From contig CM022299.1 in NCBI GenBank assembly GCA_011799875.1, positions 336,644,409 to 336,708,408 of the forward strand: a stretch of 64,000 nt of DNA, written 5' to 3'. This document shows positions 35,958 through 47,639 of the stretch, piece by piece. Below the pieces are notes generated by a model. That model ran no database searches. It was given only the letters and a program-made list of their open reading frames with translations, and was not told where the DNA came from. The position numbers were made by a program, and so were the translations under genes. Positions within the stretch are counted from its first letter, which is position 1, and each line of letters starts with the position of its first letter. Source of the DNA: Thinopyrum elongatum (lineage: Eukaryota; Streptophyta; Magnoliopsida; Poales; Poaceae).

Positions 35958-36726
35958 TTGATCTCTTCATTACTAATATATCACACTTAATTAGTTGATA
36001 TTTTCTTTTATGTTCATCACATTGCGAAAAAAAAATCTTGATTTGCAATAATCCAATCTTTTCCTCGCCCACTTGAGTATCTGAAAGAAGGATAACATAA
36101 ATATCTATAGACTGGTGAAAATAACATGGATAATAATAAGATAAACCCATAACACAATAACTTGTCTTTCCAACTTCTGATTTTTTTTCTCTCAAAACGG
36201 ACCATCCACTCCTTATTCAGAAGCTTGTGGCGATCAATGTAGTTTAAATATACTGAAACCGGGGTGAGCTAGTCTCACAACCAACCAGTTCCTTGTACCA
36301 TATCTCATCTTCTTTGGTCTTATATCAAAGCAGAAGATCTCACTCTCATAAAAGTTGACCTTAATGCCAGAAAGTTGTTCAAACATGCATATGATTAACT
36401 TCGTATTAATTCCCTTGTCCATGTCACCTTCCATGAAAATAATGTTGTCATCTGCATACTGCAATATGGACACACCACCATCCACCAAGTGTGGTGTAAG
36501 AGCACCAACCCGGCCATACTCTCTAACCCTTGCAATAAGGACAACTAACATATTTGTAACAATATGTTGAACATTGTAGATGACAAGGGATGATCAATCA
36601 TCCCTCATGGTCTGGAAAGATTTCCCTATACTTACGGATTTTGTTACGGAAATGTCTTACGTGCACAGGTTGAGAAAATCATGGGAGGAGGGAGTGTTGA
36701 AGGAGTTGAGTTGAGATTAAGAGAGA

Positions 36727-36728
<2 letters not shown>

Positions 36729-36764
<36 letters not shown>
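36729..36764. repeat. 36 bp poly-G tract after GA repeats
   Basis: Thirty-six consecutive G residues directly after a short GAGAGAGAG run. Length in the assembly may be unreliable. Confidence 0.9.
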
Positions 36765-36766
<2 letters not shown>

Positions 36767-36814
36767 GATGTACTTATATTAACCTTAACACCAACACAAT
36801 CAACATTTCAACGA

Positions 36815-37155
36815 CAACAACGTTTTGGTGGCCTTCCAGCTTTGCGTAGGTCCAACCGCGGGCTTGCAAAGAATGTAGCTCCCTTATCATCACCATCCTA
36901 TGGATCATCTGGCTAGAGAGGAATGATAGAGTTTTCTAGCGGAAATCGACCCTACCATTTGCGGTGGTGGGTCGTATCGCGGCGGCTAGCGACTTGGTTA
37001 GAGGGACTCAACGGCGGAGAATATAGCGAGTAGTCTATATATCCATTTAAGGTGGAGGCGGTAACTGTCATAGTGGCCGATGTAATTGTCTCTGTGACAA
37101 CTTTCTTCTATCATCAATACAAAGACACACAATTTTCGAGTGTGTTCTTAAAAAG
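36815..37155 (+). pseudogene. LINE 3' end fragment, plus strand
   Basis: Plus-strand translation gives LIITILWIIWLERNDRVF (36875-36945), the conserved WxIWKERNxRxF region near the C-terminus of plant LINE ORF2. After 180 bp it ends ATCAATACAAAGACACACAA...GTGTTCTTAAAAA, like the 3' tail of Triticeae LINEs. It is opposite in orientation to the LINE at 34560-36640, so it is a separate, strongly 5'-truncated insertion. Confidence 0.65.
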
Positions 37156-39181
37156 GAAATCTACAACCTAGTGACACCATTTGGTCGTGAAATCATTCAT
37201 ACATAGCGCCGACTGCGAAAATGGTCAGTTCACCTTGTAATAGGTTTTCTCGATGTCTACTTTTAAGATAACTTCGCAGAGTCATGATTGTTTCGAACAT
37301 GAACTTTACATTCTTTTTTATCAAGAGCACTTCTATTAACTCGAAATGTAGCATCAATCGGATATAAAACATGATGAACAACACTCAGCCTCTGCATAAC
37401 TAGGATACACACAACTAAACGCTAACAACCTAACAAAATATAATTAAAAAAATTGACATATTGGTAATGGAGAGTCATACCGGACCGAAACTATGCATGT
37501 GTCGAAGGAGGTGATGGACTGATCTAGAGATTATGTTGCCACCCGTGTTGAGTAAAAACTTTCCTGACCACCTGCTCCAAGCTCATACACATCACACTGA
37601 ACATCGGTTGGTTCTCTATTCGGTGTAGCGTAGACCACGTACGAAGCGAGTGCGTAAAACGAAAAATAAGCTGCAAAGGAGAAGAGTTTTTGCCATAAAA
37701 ACTAAAACATTTCTACATAGTCAAAGCTCCTGTAATAAGGTACACGCTCCCACTCTTAATAGCATTCTGAGCCTACTTGGAGTACCGTCCAGCCAATGAC
37801 TAAAAATATTGGCAACACTTGTGGGCAGATACAAATTAGACGCTATCTAGATGACTGGCCTTGTGGATCATCTGCGTGAGATCTATCTTGGACGAAAATT
37901 GAACCTTATATGCATTTCTACCTGCCTGTCGAACATCATACTGAACATCCCTGTGTATCAAACAATCGAGCTACTATAATAAGGCGTGTGAGAGTAACAT
38001 GGCAGAGGTATGTATATAAGCACTACCACGATCACATATCTATACAGATACTTAAACACACACGTGTACGTTCCTTAAACACACGTGTACAGGCAAAGAT
38101 ATTTTTTTTGGACCCGCCGATATTTACTACCTCTGTTTCTAAATGTAAAAAGTATATTCAGCGAGGCCAGTTTGTAGGAGGGAATGCTCATTTCAAAGAC
38201 AAAAGGATGTGGTGAAATCATTCATTCTGTCCGTCTTAATTTGGAAAAGAAGCGGGTGATGGTGACATCACGTACGGGGAGATTGGGAGATGTAAACATG
38301 AATGCTTCAAATATACTTCATCGATTCCCTTGATGCGGACAAGTCGGGCCAATTTTGTGTCTGGTGAGGTCACGTTAACATGCCCAATTCCTGCTGGCTC
38401 AGGTGCACTTTACACCCTCCAAAATCTCACAAACTCGCCATTTTCTGACCCGTACAAGAATGTACTACTCCATTTTTACGCTCTCCCTAGAGTAGTATAA
38501 CCGTCTATGCTTACACCGCGTATCCATTCTGTTACAAGCACACAGGCTACAAAGGCTGTTAATTAAAAAGCAATCTTTACGTCGTTTGTAGCACGAGAAT
38601 ACTAGCTCGGCCTATGGTCACCAGTACTGAACACAGAAATGTGAATCATGCATGCATATGACTCTCGTTACTATCGCTTTTCTTTTTAAAAGCTCAGTTA
38701 TATAACTCTGCATGGAGTATGAAATTAGGCGTTGCTTAATACCTAATTAATCACGGTGGCCCGGGCCTACACGTAGGGCACAATGATCCGTGGTCTGTCA
38801 GTGAGGTGAGGTGAGGTGAGGTGCGCGCTGTAGTACCGAGACGAAAGCATCGTCGCATGCAGTGCAAAGCCAGCTCCGGTCGATCGGATGCGGACGCGAG
38901 CTACTCCAGTAGCTTGCTTTGCTCTCACGGGTCAGTCCCTCTCCGCGCTAACTAACCAACTCAGCCAGCCATGTACGCCGGCCGCCTCCATAGGAAAATC
39001 AGAGTAAAAAGCACACGGGCCGGTGTCACACCACACCACACACGTAATGCAATCATGTTGCTTCCTGCTTACAGCTTTAACTAACTCGGAACTCGCCTCC
39101 GCCTACCGCGAGGAACAACAACAGGCGTATCTTATGTGCCGCGCCACGTCCGAATCATTCGCCGGAGATGGAGACGGCCGG

Positions 39182-39217
<36 letters not shown>

Positions 39218-39700
39218 TAGAGAAAGTAAAGGTCTGTGCATGGCGTGAGCGAGGGACATCGGCCTTTGTTTCTCCCCGGCGTGACGGCCAAACGAACCGG
39301 ATGGACTATTAGGTGAGTGCTTTCCGTTTGGCCATGCCGATCAGTTCGGCTACCTGGATCTGTAGTGCTCGCCGGTTGCCATCAGGGTTTGTTAAGCGCT
39401 GTTTGGTGATGGCAGTGGACCGTGCGGATGAAGGCATGCACTGCGACCTCACCTGATGTGCCGCCCGCACCAGAAATAGATTGGTGTTAATATGTTATTA
39501 TCCTTGGGTTTGCCGACCCGGCGTTGCTGCTAGCTATAGCTGACAAGGCAGCAAGGCGTTAGAACGTTCGATTGGGAACAAAAGGGAACTGGTGGCACAT
39601 GCACTAGAGCAGTAGGATATGGCGGACACCATTAGATTCATTCTATTATGAAAGTCAGGCGACATGAACGCAACTTAATCATGGACTCATTTTTGCATAT
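37156..39700. other. Intergenic, no gene recognised
   Basis: No reading frame above background. Minor items: a possible Stowaway MITE end at 38124-38160 (TACTACCTCTGTTTCTAAAT), a GAGGT pentamer repeated four times near 38803-38822, and a GA microsatellite at 39184-39213. The stretch 38750-39240 is less AT-rich and has no repeat I know, so it could be an old gene-flanking region. Confidence 0.45.
39184..39213. repeat. (GA)15 microsatellite
   Basis: Uninterrupted GA dinucleotides. This explains the Arg-Glu repeat in frames that cross it. Confidence 0.9.
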
Positions 39701-39889
39701 GGGAGTACAATGGCACATCTTCTTTTGACCATGAATTATAGTGTTTGGACTTTTTGTAGCTCAATTCCAAACTCGCTTCATTCAGCTTTTGGTCAAACTA
39801 CAATGGTGGCCCACGATATGGCTGTGTGCATCACAATGCTGCAGAGTTACTCGATAGGGACAACAACATGCAACGGAAAAAACACCTCC

Positions 39890-40690
39890 ATCCACTCACG
39901 CGCAGCCCCGCGTGCGACGGGAAGGGCGACCTAGCCGCCGCCGCCGGGAGCCTCTCCACCTCACCTCTCCCCATGCTGCCGCCATATATAGGATGTGGCC
40001 GGACGAAGCCTGGCCGGCGTTGGCGGGTCTTCTTGTGTCATCGCGCGGCGGCCTCGGCACGGGACGGGGCGGCCACAACTGGATGCGGTGCTGGTGTTGA
40101 GCGCGGAGGCGCAGGGATGCGACGGTGGCGTGTCGGACGGCGACGTGAAGGTGCGGGTTGGCTGGGCCAGGGACGACAACTACGACAAGCTTTGGTGGTG
40201 GTGCGTGCACATCTAGCACTGTGGGCGTCTCGGGTTGCGGTCAGCGACCTCCTCCATGGTGCTTTCGGGCAGGGGAGGCTGCAGCGCCGTGGCGGTGGTG
40301 CCTACCAGCTCCATTCCCTAGATGCGCTTGTGTGGAATGCATCGAAGGGCTGGACCTTTCCCAGATGTTGTCCAACGTTGAAGGGTGGATTCATCGCCAG
40401 GAGGGCCACAGAGTCATCCTTGCCTCTCGTCTGGTTGCGGTGCGCCACCGAGGAGCTCGTCCATTGCCCGAGCAGGGCAAGGTGTGCGGTGGAGGCCAAA
40501 TCTGGCTGGCCCAGGTGGCAGGGGGGTGAACCTCGGGGTTTTCCCGGGGTGGGCAAGGAAGTGCCTTCCCGTCCATCTCTTGGGTCATCGTGGTTGTAAG
40601 CTTGGGGCAGGGATGGATGCCGGGGCAGTGGCCTTTGTGGTGGGAGCCGCGGTGCTCGTGGGCGGAGCTCGCGGCTCACATGTTGGTTGG
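39890..40690 (+). mobile_element. GC-rich retroposon (copy 3), incomplete
   Basis: A GC-rich block beginning near CCCCGCGTGCGACGGGAAGG and CCTAGCCGCC. It contains GTGGGAGCCGCGGTGCTCGTGGGCGGAGCTC near 40640, which aligns with the phrase GGAGCTGTGGGCTCGTGGGC in the copy at 49720. No poly-A end or target duplication is seen, so the copy is truncated on the right. The long overlapping frames on both strands are GC artefacts. Confidence 0.55.
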
Positions 40691-40824
40691 TTAACATAGT
40701 AGTGCGGACATCGTGGTGGCAAGTGAGCGGCGGTCACGATGGTGGTGGTGCAGCGGGCGTCCTCGTGGCTTGTTTTACTACGTCTCAGAGGTGAAGAGGG
40801 CTTGGCTGGTTAACATAGTAGTAT

Positions 40825-41463
40825 GTAACTTTGATATGCACGTCATTCATGCTTCAACTGGACATCCTGGTTCACAAGTATGTTATTCCATGCAATTGAG
40901 AAGGACAAGGCCTCCTCCCCTGTCCTTCAAAGGGCGAGCATTTCTTTTAATTACAACTAATGTCAAGTAACCCCCAAGTGCCATGCAATTGAGGAAAGTA
41001 TTACCTTGTAGATGATGGATATCCTAACCGAGCTGGATATCTAGCAATGCAGAGGAGAATAGTATCATGCCCCTAACTTTTAGATAGGTGCACCTCCAAA
41101 ACTCCTCCAAGGAAGTTCAAGAAGATTCACTCCTCGAAACGTAATGACATAGAGAGTGCCTTTGGAGTGTTGAGGACGAAATCACAAATTCTCCTCGAGA
41201 TGCTAAACTACTCGATTCAAACATAGATGTTGATTGTTGTAGCTACTATGACATTGCACAACTACGTTCGTCTCCACGACAAAGATGACCTCCATTTTGT
41301 TCAGTGTGAAAGAGATCCACATTATGTTCCAACAATCCCAGATAGATACAAGAAGTACGTTATTCCTTGGAGTGCATCAAATGTTTCAACTTCATACGCA
41401 AGTGCCCCTAACATGGATAGATTTAGGAACGAACTAGCAACTGTCATTGCTTTTGCTTTGTAG
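40825..41463 (+). pseudogene. PIF/Harbinger transposase (DDE_Tnp_4) relic
   Basis: Plus-strand fragments follow the C-terminal half of PIF/Harbinger transposases in order: NFDMHVIHASTGHPGSQ (40830), YLVDDGYPNRAGYLA with the second catalytic Asp (about 41010), RNVMTxRESAFGVLRTKSQILLEMLNYSI (about 41140-41220), and the intact frame 41227-41463 with IVVATMTLHNYVRL. The expected catalytic Glu sits in the (E)SAFGVLR region. Stops and shifts separate the fragments. AT-rich 3' sequence follows to about 41620. No terminal inverted repeats were found. Confidence 0.72.
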
Positions 41464-41868
41464 AGTCATGTTTGTGGTGTTTTGATATTCGTCCTCATTT
41501 TGATTTGCAAACTATGCAAATTTGATAAAGCTTTTATTGTGGGACATATGTTAAATCCTGTTTTTTCTGTCTAAACTTGGTGAAATTCCAAAATTTACAT
41601 GCTTTGCATACTTCCTGGACTTGTACTAGCCTATAGTGTTCCATGTGTACAGGGGAAATCTGTTTTTCTCAGAAGAAGGGAAAAACTTCTCTGTGTTGGA
41701 AAAATCGTAGCAAAAACGAAAAACTAAGCCTACAACCCATGCTTACCCTAGCCTTTCTCCCCCAACTGAATTGGGCCAACAACATCTCGTCCAAGCAGCG
41801 ATCAAACAAGCCTCAGGCTGGATTCCTGGGCTACTAGCCCATGTGGCCGAAACGAGTGGCTGCTCGCA
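41464..41868. other. Flank of Harbinger relic, no gene
   Basis: AT-rich, then mixed sequence. Nothing recognisable apart from possible 3' untranslated sequence of the transposase. Confidence 0.4.
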
Positions 41869-41877
41869 GTCGAACGC

Positions 41878-43229
41878 CGCGAGGACTCTTTCTTCCATTC
41901 AGCGAGACCGAAGCTTCTGTCGCTGAAGCGTCTCGCCTAATCGGGCCGGCCCACTAGCGCAAAAATTTGCGAAAAATCGAGTTAAAAAGGCAGTAGACGA
42001 GGTATCAAACCTGGGATCTCATGGTTGCTCGGTAGCACTGTTAGCCACTGAGCCCCCGTCGAGTTTATGTTCAATAAGTTGTGCGCATCTTTCTAGAAGT
42101 AGGAAAAGAGCCCGTTTTTTTGTTTTCCGTTTTCCGTTTTCTCTCCATTTCTTCTATTTTATTCTGTTTTCTTTGGCTTTTTTTAATTTTCTATTGTTTC
42201 TTTTATTTTTATTTTCCAGTTTTTAATTATTTTTTCATTTGTTTCTTTGGTTTAATTATTTATCTTCTTTTTTCCTATTTTATTATTTTGTTGGTTTTCT
42301 TTGGTTCTTTTTATTTGTATCTTTTGTATATGTCAATAGCATCTTTCTAATACATGTTTAACATTTTGTCATTACAAATTTAATATTTTTTAATACATAG
42401 TCAACATTTTTTCTATACACATTTTTAACATTTTTCAAATGCATGATTACCATTTTTTAATACATGCTCAACGTTTTTCCTATACATACACACTTTAAAC
42501 TTTTTCAAATGCTTGATTAACATTTTTCTGATACATGTTCAACATTTTTTCTATGAACATTTAACATTTTTCAAATGCTTTTATCAACATTTTTGTCAAA
42601 TGCAAGATCAACATTTTCTAAATGCATTGTCAACATTTTTCGTACATGATAAAATTTTTGTCATTTTTTAATACATGGTCTACATTTCTTCTATACACAT
42701 TTAACATTTTCCAAATGCTCGATTAACAATATTCAAATACTTGTTCAACATTTTTTTCTAAAATTCTTGATTAACATTTATATACATGATCAAAATTTTC
42801 ATCATTTTTTAATACATGGTTAACATTTTTGTATACACATTCAACATTTCCCAAATGCTTGATTAACATTTTTTCAAATAATTGTTCAACATTTTTTCTC
42901 AATGCTTGATTAACATTTTTATATACATGATCAAGAAAATTATCATTTTTTATATCATCACAAATTTTCTATTTACATTCAACATTTTTTGAATGCTTGA
43001 TTAACACTTTTCAAATATTTTTTCAACATTTTAAAATATTTTTTATAATATATATATATATATAAATAATATTTTAAAGTATAAACAAAGGTACAAAAAT
43101 AAATTAAAAATCGAAAACAGAAAACAGAAAGAAAGAAAAAAGTAAGAGGCTGCGGCCTGCCGTGCACGTGGGCCGGCCCTTCATCGAGTCCGAAGGTGGA
43201 CTCGCTGAAGGCGAGACATAGGGACGCCC
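41878..43229. mobile_element. Non-autonomous Mutator-like element with 9 bp TSD
   Basis: A 1.35 kb element is flanked by perfect 9 bp repeats GTCGAACGC (41869-41877 and 43230-43238), the TSD length typical of Mutator elements. The ends form long imperfect inverted arms: in both arms TTCAGCGAG starts 21 bases from the tip, and both reach GGGCCGGCCCAC further in. The interior (42120-43070) is very AT-rich and consists of degenerate CAACATTTTT / AAATGCTTGATTAA repeats. No transposase. The internal repeats could also reflect a foldback element; the 9 bp duplication favours Mutator. Confidence 0.65.
41988..42058 (-). other. tRNA-like sequence inside the Mutator-like element
   Basis: On the minus strand, GGGGCTCAGTGGCTAACAG resembles a pol III A box and AGGTTTGATACC a B box, about 35 bases apart. 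Arms do not fold into a clean cloverleaf by eye, so I do not call a tRNA gene. It may be a captured tRNA fragment. Confidence 0.35.
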
Positions 43230-43306
43230 GTCGAACGCATCGTAGTTCTTGGCAATTCTAAAACAAACTCTGGCCAGAAGCTGGCTTGAGTGCTATAGGG
43301 AACGTT

Positions 43307-43366
43307 ACACATACCACCGTTTTTTTTTTTTTTTTTTTTTTTTTGCGGGGAACACATACCACCGTT
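43307..43366 (-). mobile_element. 30 bp micro-retroposition with 15 bp TSD
   Basis: ACACATACCACCGTT occurs at 43307-43321 and again at 43352-43366. Between them is only a T run followed by GCGGGGA, i.e. TCCCCGC plus about 23 A on the minus strand. The TCCCGC-poly-A end matches the tail of the short retroposon at 35566-35784. It looks like target-primed insertion aborted after a few template bases. Confidence 0.7.
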
Positions 43367-43483
43367 CTACTCCACTAAACATCATCCCAAAACATTTAGC
43401 AAATGTTGTGCCCTGCGGCAGGCAAGAGACGAGGTGTTATATGCACAAAACTCCTACTTAAACGCTGTACATTTCCGTGAGAA

Positions 43484-46400
43484 TCAAACAGAGCTATCAG
43501 CTTGGCGCACATCGCTAGTGGGTTTATCTCTCTCTCTTTCCCTCCATTGGCAATATATATATCTGGCGACGCATAGGGCATCCGTCGATGCTCCGAGGAG
43601 CCCTCGCTGCGAGAATCCGACGGTGCAGAGGCCGTTTCGCCCTTTCCAGCCGTCAGGGAAAGGGGTTTTGGGCGTGCCTTCTCTTGTGAAGACATCCCCT
43701 CCATCCTGCAAATTAGGAACGATCAGTCATGGAGTGTATCAGACTAGACGGAGAAAAGATACAGTTACAGCGGCTCAGTGTATGGCGGGCTTGCTCTGGT
43801 GATCTTAATGGGGTAAAATCAAAGTAGTATGTGAGACTCAACGAAGTAGCACTACCTTTCTTGCCATCTTTGACTATATGTAGTTTGCCTTTTGTCGTCC
43901 CATATACTGATACTAATACTAACACCGGAAATAGACCATATAGATTAGATGGCCATATTGAGCAATCCACAAGTATGGACCGGGCCGACGCAACGCGAGC
44001 GTATATCCAAACTCTCGAGTCCAGCATCCACGCCGGTGGGCGCCCATGCCCATGCCCACGCCCACGGTGAGTCACTGACACGATCACTTGGCGCGAGAGA
44101 GGCGGACAGTTCGGGAGAAAGGAACGCATGGCTGATCTCAGCCGAGGGCACGAGCTGCCCCTGCCCGTCCCCGATACACGAGAAGGGAAATGGCCCAACA
44201 GGGGAAGGGAGAGGGCCGTGACGCGGGGACGCAGGGCAAGGTGACGGCATGACGCGCGCCTACTGTGCCAGTACTGCTTTGCTAAGCTGTGCGGACCAAA
44301 AACGAACAAGGGAGTCCTTTTTTTTTTCTGCACCAAGCTTTCCCGACCCCCGCGTCGCCTAGCTCTGGCGACACGGGGGTAGAAACCCTAGCGCCGTCAC
44401 AGTCCCCGCTTCCCTCCCCCACTTGTCTCGCCGCCGCCAGAGGGCGCCCGCCGGCGAAGCCCGGTCCGGCCCCGAGGAAGGCGGCGGCGGGGCTCTATCC
44501 CTGGCCAGTGTGGCGCGTCGAGAGGGGCTGCATCACGGCGCGTCCATGGAGATCCGCCGGCGCTTGCTGGAGCCTGGGATCTGCGGTCTGCGCCCCCGGA
44601 TCCGCGCGTTTCGCGTCCGTGGCTGCGCGCTCGTCTAGCGCCTGGTGCGCGCGCCTTTGGCTGCGCGACGGTGGGGTTGGGTGCGGCCACTGCTGCGGGG
44701 ATGCCCAGGGGCGGCGCGGACGAGCGCGTCGTCGTCGCGGGGTGATGCTAGGGGACGCGGGCTCCCCTGGCTGGCGGCCTCTGTCTTGAGCGGCCGGATC
44801 TGACGGGCCTTGCCGGTCGGATCTGGCACTATGGCGGCCGGAGGTGTCTCGGGCGGCGACTGATTCCAAGCGGACTGTGTGGTAGCTCCCTGTCGGGATG
44901 GTGGTCTGGGCACTGCCTTCGGGACGTTCTAGGCTTGCGTCGCCGGCGGTGCTCCGGCTAGTTTTGTGCGGTGCAGCAAGTGACGCCTGCTGCTCTGGTC
45001 TGATGGTGGTGTGGGTGGTGGTGTGTTAGGCGAAGTCGTCACAGCATAGGTGCTCGGTTTCCCTGACGAAAGTCATGCTCGACTCTGGTTTGAGCTGATG
45101 GCAAATGACGCCTTCGGGTGTGATTTCCCTTGTTGGAGGTGCCATCGAGGGGGTCCGACACCTCTTCCTGCTCCGTGTTCTTGTCTCCCGGTGAAAATCG
45201 TGTGCAATGGTGACGTCATGACGTCATTACTTTGTTGAAAGCATTGCCTTGGAGTCAAGTCTGGTGTTGGAAGCACCTGGTTGGTTGTGGTGTGGTGGAT
45301 CTGGAGCGGGCAGCGTCTTGGTGAGCTTGGAGCATTGGTGGTGCATCCGTTTGGAGTTGATCGTCGGTCGACGGTGAGAGCAGCAAGAGCATCCTTTGTA
45401 TGCAAGTAGCGCCAGGCGAGTTATGTGAGCTAGCCTCGTGGGATCGGAGCGGCATATGTCTCGCTCTTTCGGATGTATCGTTCCTCTCCGGTGTCCTCCA
45501 TGTTTGCGGATATGCTCGTAGCAGCCCGGTACAATACGACGGTTGTCGGTGTGCACTCTGGTAGCAGCGTAGGCGCTCAAGTGCCCGCCCGGGTGTGTTG
45601 TGGGGTTTTGGCTTTCCGGCGTTTTTGTATATGTTGTGGTGCTTTAGTCCTAGTTTAGCTAGGCGCTGCTTTGGTTTTAGCCCGGTTTCCCTCAATTAAC
45701 CGAGCAGTCCTTTTTCTCTTTCTTCTTTTTTAGCACTCGCCTTTTTGCGGTGCATTCCTCCTTTGGTGGTGTTCTTGTAATACCTTCTTCTGATCAACGA
45801 ATTTGGCAGCTTGCCAAAATTCAAAAAAAAAAAAACAAGGGAGTCCTTTTTGGTGGCGTCACTTGGGTTGTTGTTTATATTTACCTTGAGCCAGGACGGC
45901 ACGTTGCTCTTGTAGCCCGTCGCCAGTATTATTGCGTCGAACTGCTGCTCCTCCTTGCCGTCCGCGAGCCTGGCCCCGACCCTCGTCACCTCCTTCACTG
46001 CTCCTACCACCTGGTTATCACATGACCTCAGCGCATACACAAGCTGATATGATAGGAAATCGGCAGAGAAACGTAAAGGTGTGCATGTGCTGTGGTGGTG
46101 TGGCGACAGAGAAGAAATGGAGCTTGATGAGTGAGCTTTCAAGGCCTGGCTGGTAAACTGGTATGATATGCCAGATTGGGCGGTGGCCCGCTAGGCACGT
46201 TTCGACAGTTTACGCCAATCTCAATTAATCGTTGGTGGAACTAACCAACCTTAATTTTGCCTGATTTGATGTGGTCTAGAGTCCCGACGTCCAGCATGGG
46301 GGTTCTGCCGGTGAGGTTGTTCAGCTCGATGGGCCCCGTCTTGGGCCGCCTAAGCCCGAGCTGGCTCGTGTTGCCCAGGGTCAAGCGCGCCGCCGCCAGG

Positions 46401-47519
46401 ATGAACCGATCCACCAGCTGGACCGGCAGCCATTTGAGCAGAGCCATGGCAATGCCAAACGTCGACACACCCAACATCTCCTTTGGCAGCACATGGACCT
46501 GTACAAAAGAAAATGACCGTGCCTACTTAGTTTCAGCGTCAATGATCACTCGCTCCAACGGCCATGGAGATGAAACGGGCGGGCATAAATAGTTGAAGCA
46601 AAAGGGAAGGGAAACAAAACGGATCAACAACAGCACCCATGCAGATTGGAACATGCTTGTCATGAAAGATGGCAGCAAGTAGGGTGCGTGACACACAGAA
46701 AATAGGCTAGGCACCGAAGGGGAAATGCCCAAGAAGTTAAGGGCGCCAAAGAGGAGCAGAGTCAAAATAATTGCACGAACTACAACATAAAACAAACAAA
46801 AGGCAGCCAGAAGAGAAGGACGGATCCTAACAGCACAATCTTAGCTACATAGATATAGCAAGAGCTCATTGTGATTGTAGTAGTAGTATTACCGTGTTCC
46901 GCACCACCATAGAGGGCTTAGCGCCATGCCGGCACAAATCCAAGCTCACCTCCATGCCGGAGTTCCCGCACCCCACCACCAACACCCTTTCCCCGGCGAA
47001 CTCCTCGCCGCACTTGTACTCGCACGTGTGCAGGACGCGCCCGGCGAACTGCCGCATGCCGGGGAAGTCCGGGACGTGCGGCTCCGCGTTCTCGCCCGTC
47101 GCCACGACCAGCCACTTGGTCATCAGCACCTCGCCGCCCGCCAGGCGCACCGCCCAGGCGCCCGCGGGCGCGTTGAATGCGGCCTCCTCGACGCTGGCGC
47201 CGAAGCGAGGGGCCACGCCCGCCGCGGCGGCGTACGCCTCCATGTACGCCACGAACTGGTCCTTGTAGGGGTAGGTCGGGTACTCCGCCGGGAACGGGAG
47301 GAGCGGCAGCTCGCAGAAGCGCTTGGGCAGGTGGAGCGCGAGGCGGTCGTACATGCGGTGGCGCCACGTGAAGGCCAGCGAGTCGGACCTCTCGAGCACC
47401 GTGGCCGGCACGCCGCGAGCCGCGAGGCACGCGGCCGCTGCCAACCCCGACGGGCCCGCGCCGACGATGAGGGCGCCGAGGACCCACGTCGCGCGGCCTT
47501 CCTGCTCCTCCTTGTCCAT
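43484..47519 (-). CDS. YUC: YUCCA flavin-containing monooxygenase
   Basis: YUCCA enzymes convert indole-3-pyruvate to indole-3-acetic acid with FAD, NADPH and O2, the last step of the main auxin pathway. Four exons join in frame with GT-AG borders: 47519-46893, 46498-46250, 46010-45885, 43705-43484, giving 407 residues, a normal family length. Motifs: FAD-binding GAGPSG (20-25), ATGENAEP (140-147), the FMO signature [11 protein letters not shown] (158-168, FxGxxxHxxxY), NADPH-binding GCGNSG (183-188), ATGY (322-325) followed by NVPSWLK, and the C-terminal [22 protein letters not shown]. The start was chosen at MDKEEQEG because upstream codons lie before the expected family start and begin at a non-ATG. 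Introns 1 and 2 are short (394 and 239 bp). Intron 3 (45884-43706) is 2.2 kb because of a retroposon. Nothing in the coding sequence looks broken. Which YUCCA subgroup cannot be settled here. Confidence 0.95.
44322..45833 (+). mobile_element. GC-rich poly-A retroposon (copy 4) in YUCCA intron 3
   Basis: A 1.5 kb insert is bounded by 17 bp direct repeats AACAAGGGAGTCCTTTT (44305-44321 and 45834-45850), with a 13-A tail before the right repeat. Its 5' end (CGCGTCGCCTAGCTCTGGCG...GGGGGTAGAAACCCTAGC) matches copies 1 and 5. It is antisense to the YUCCA transcript, and its right repeat ends 34 bp from the exon 3 splice donor. Open frames inside are on both strands without domains. Removing it leaves an intron of roughly 650 bp. 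Confidence 0.88.
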
Positions 47520-47613
47520 GGCACTGGTTGCTTCGATCGGTCCTGGAGCCTCTGCTTGCTTGTGGGCGTGTGTTTTTACTGTGGAGTGGAGGTGTATTTT
47601 ACTGTGCAAGGGG

Positions 47614-47620
47614 TTTTATA
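47614..47620 (-). promoter_or_regulatory. TATA box of YUCCA
   Basis: Minus-strand TATAAAA (context CCCCTATAAAACCCC) lies 95 bp upstream of the ATG and predicts a leader of about 60-65 bp. Distance and context fit a plant core promoter. Confidence 0.65.
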
Positions 47621-47639
47621 GGGGTTTTGGTGAGGGCGC

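Larger units (their letters stand above)
34560..36640 (-). pseudogene. Decayed LINE ORF2 (reverse transcriptase to C-terminal domain)
   Basis: Minus-strand translation in several frames follows a plant LINE ORF2 in order. It begins LSSTMFNI (about 36590) and reaches the reverse transcriptase core DGGVSILQYADDNIIFMEGD with the catalytic YADD (36470-36440). A thumb-like part follows (KLLNKEWMVRFERKKIRSWK; FFSQCDEHKRKYQLIKCDIL). After an inserted short retroposon come the C-terminal zf-RVT-like region (TRFWDD; YHLARTRF; IGEIPLNTEPRWALIG; DLSQDRDDFHWKL at about 35240) and MYTDLINEGHVLCRKYIPKL (about 35190). Many stops and frameshifts, including an extra AT near 36560, show it is dead. The end near 34560 is approximate. 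The identification is from remembered LINE consensus features. Confidence 0.75.

Noticed and set aside
36234..36551. Small protein gene with YADD motif
   Set aside because: It is a fragment of a broken LINE reverse transcriptase.
39826..40599. 257-codon frame in the GC-rich block
   Set aside because: Overlaps other long frames on both strands, lies in a retroposon copy, no protein family.
41988..42058. tRNA gene
   Set aside because: A and B box-like words present, but no convincing acceptor or anticodon stem.
43713..44336. 207-codon minus-strand frame in YUCCA intron 3
   Set aside because: Crosses the retroposon border and contains no recognisable domain; intronic.
46926..47621. 231-codon plus-strand frame opposite YUCCA exon 1
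   Set aside because: Antisense shadow caused by high GC3 in a real exon.
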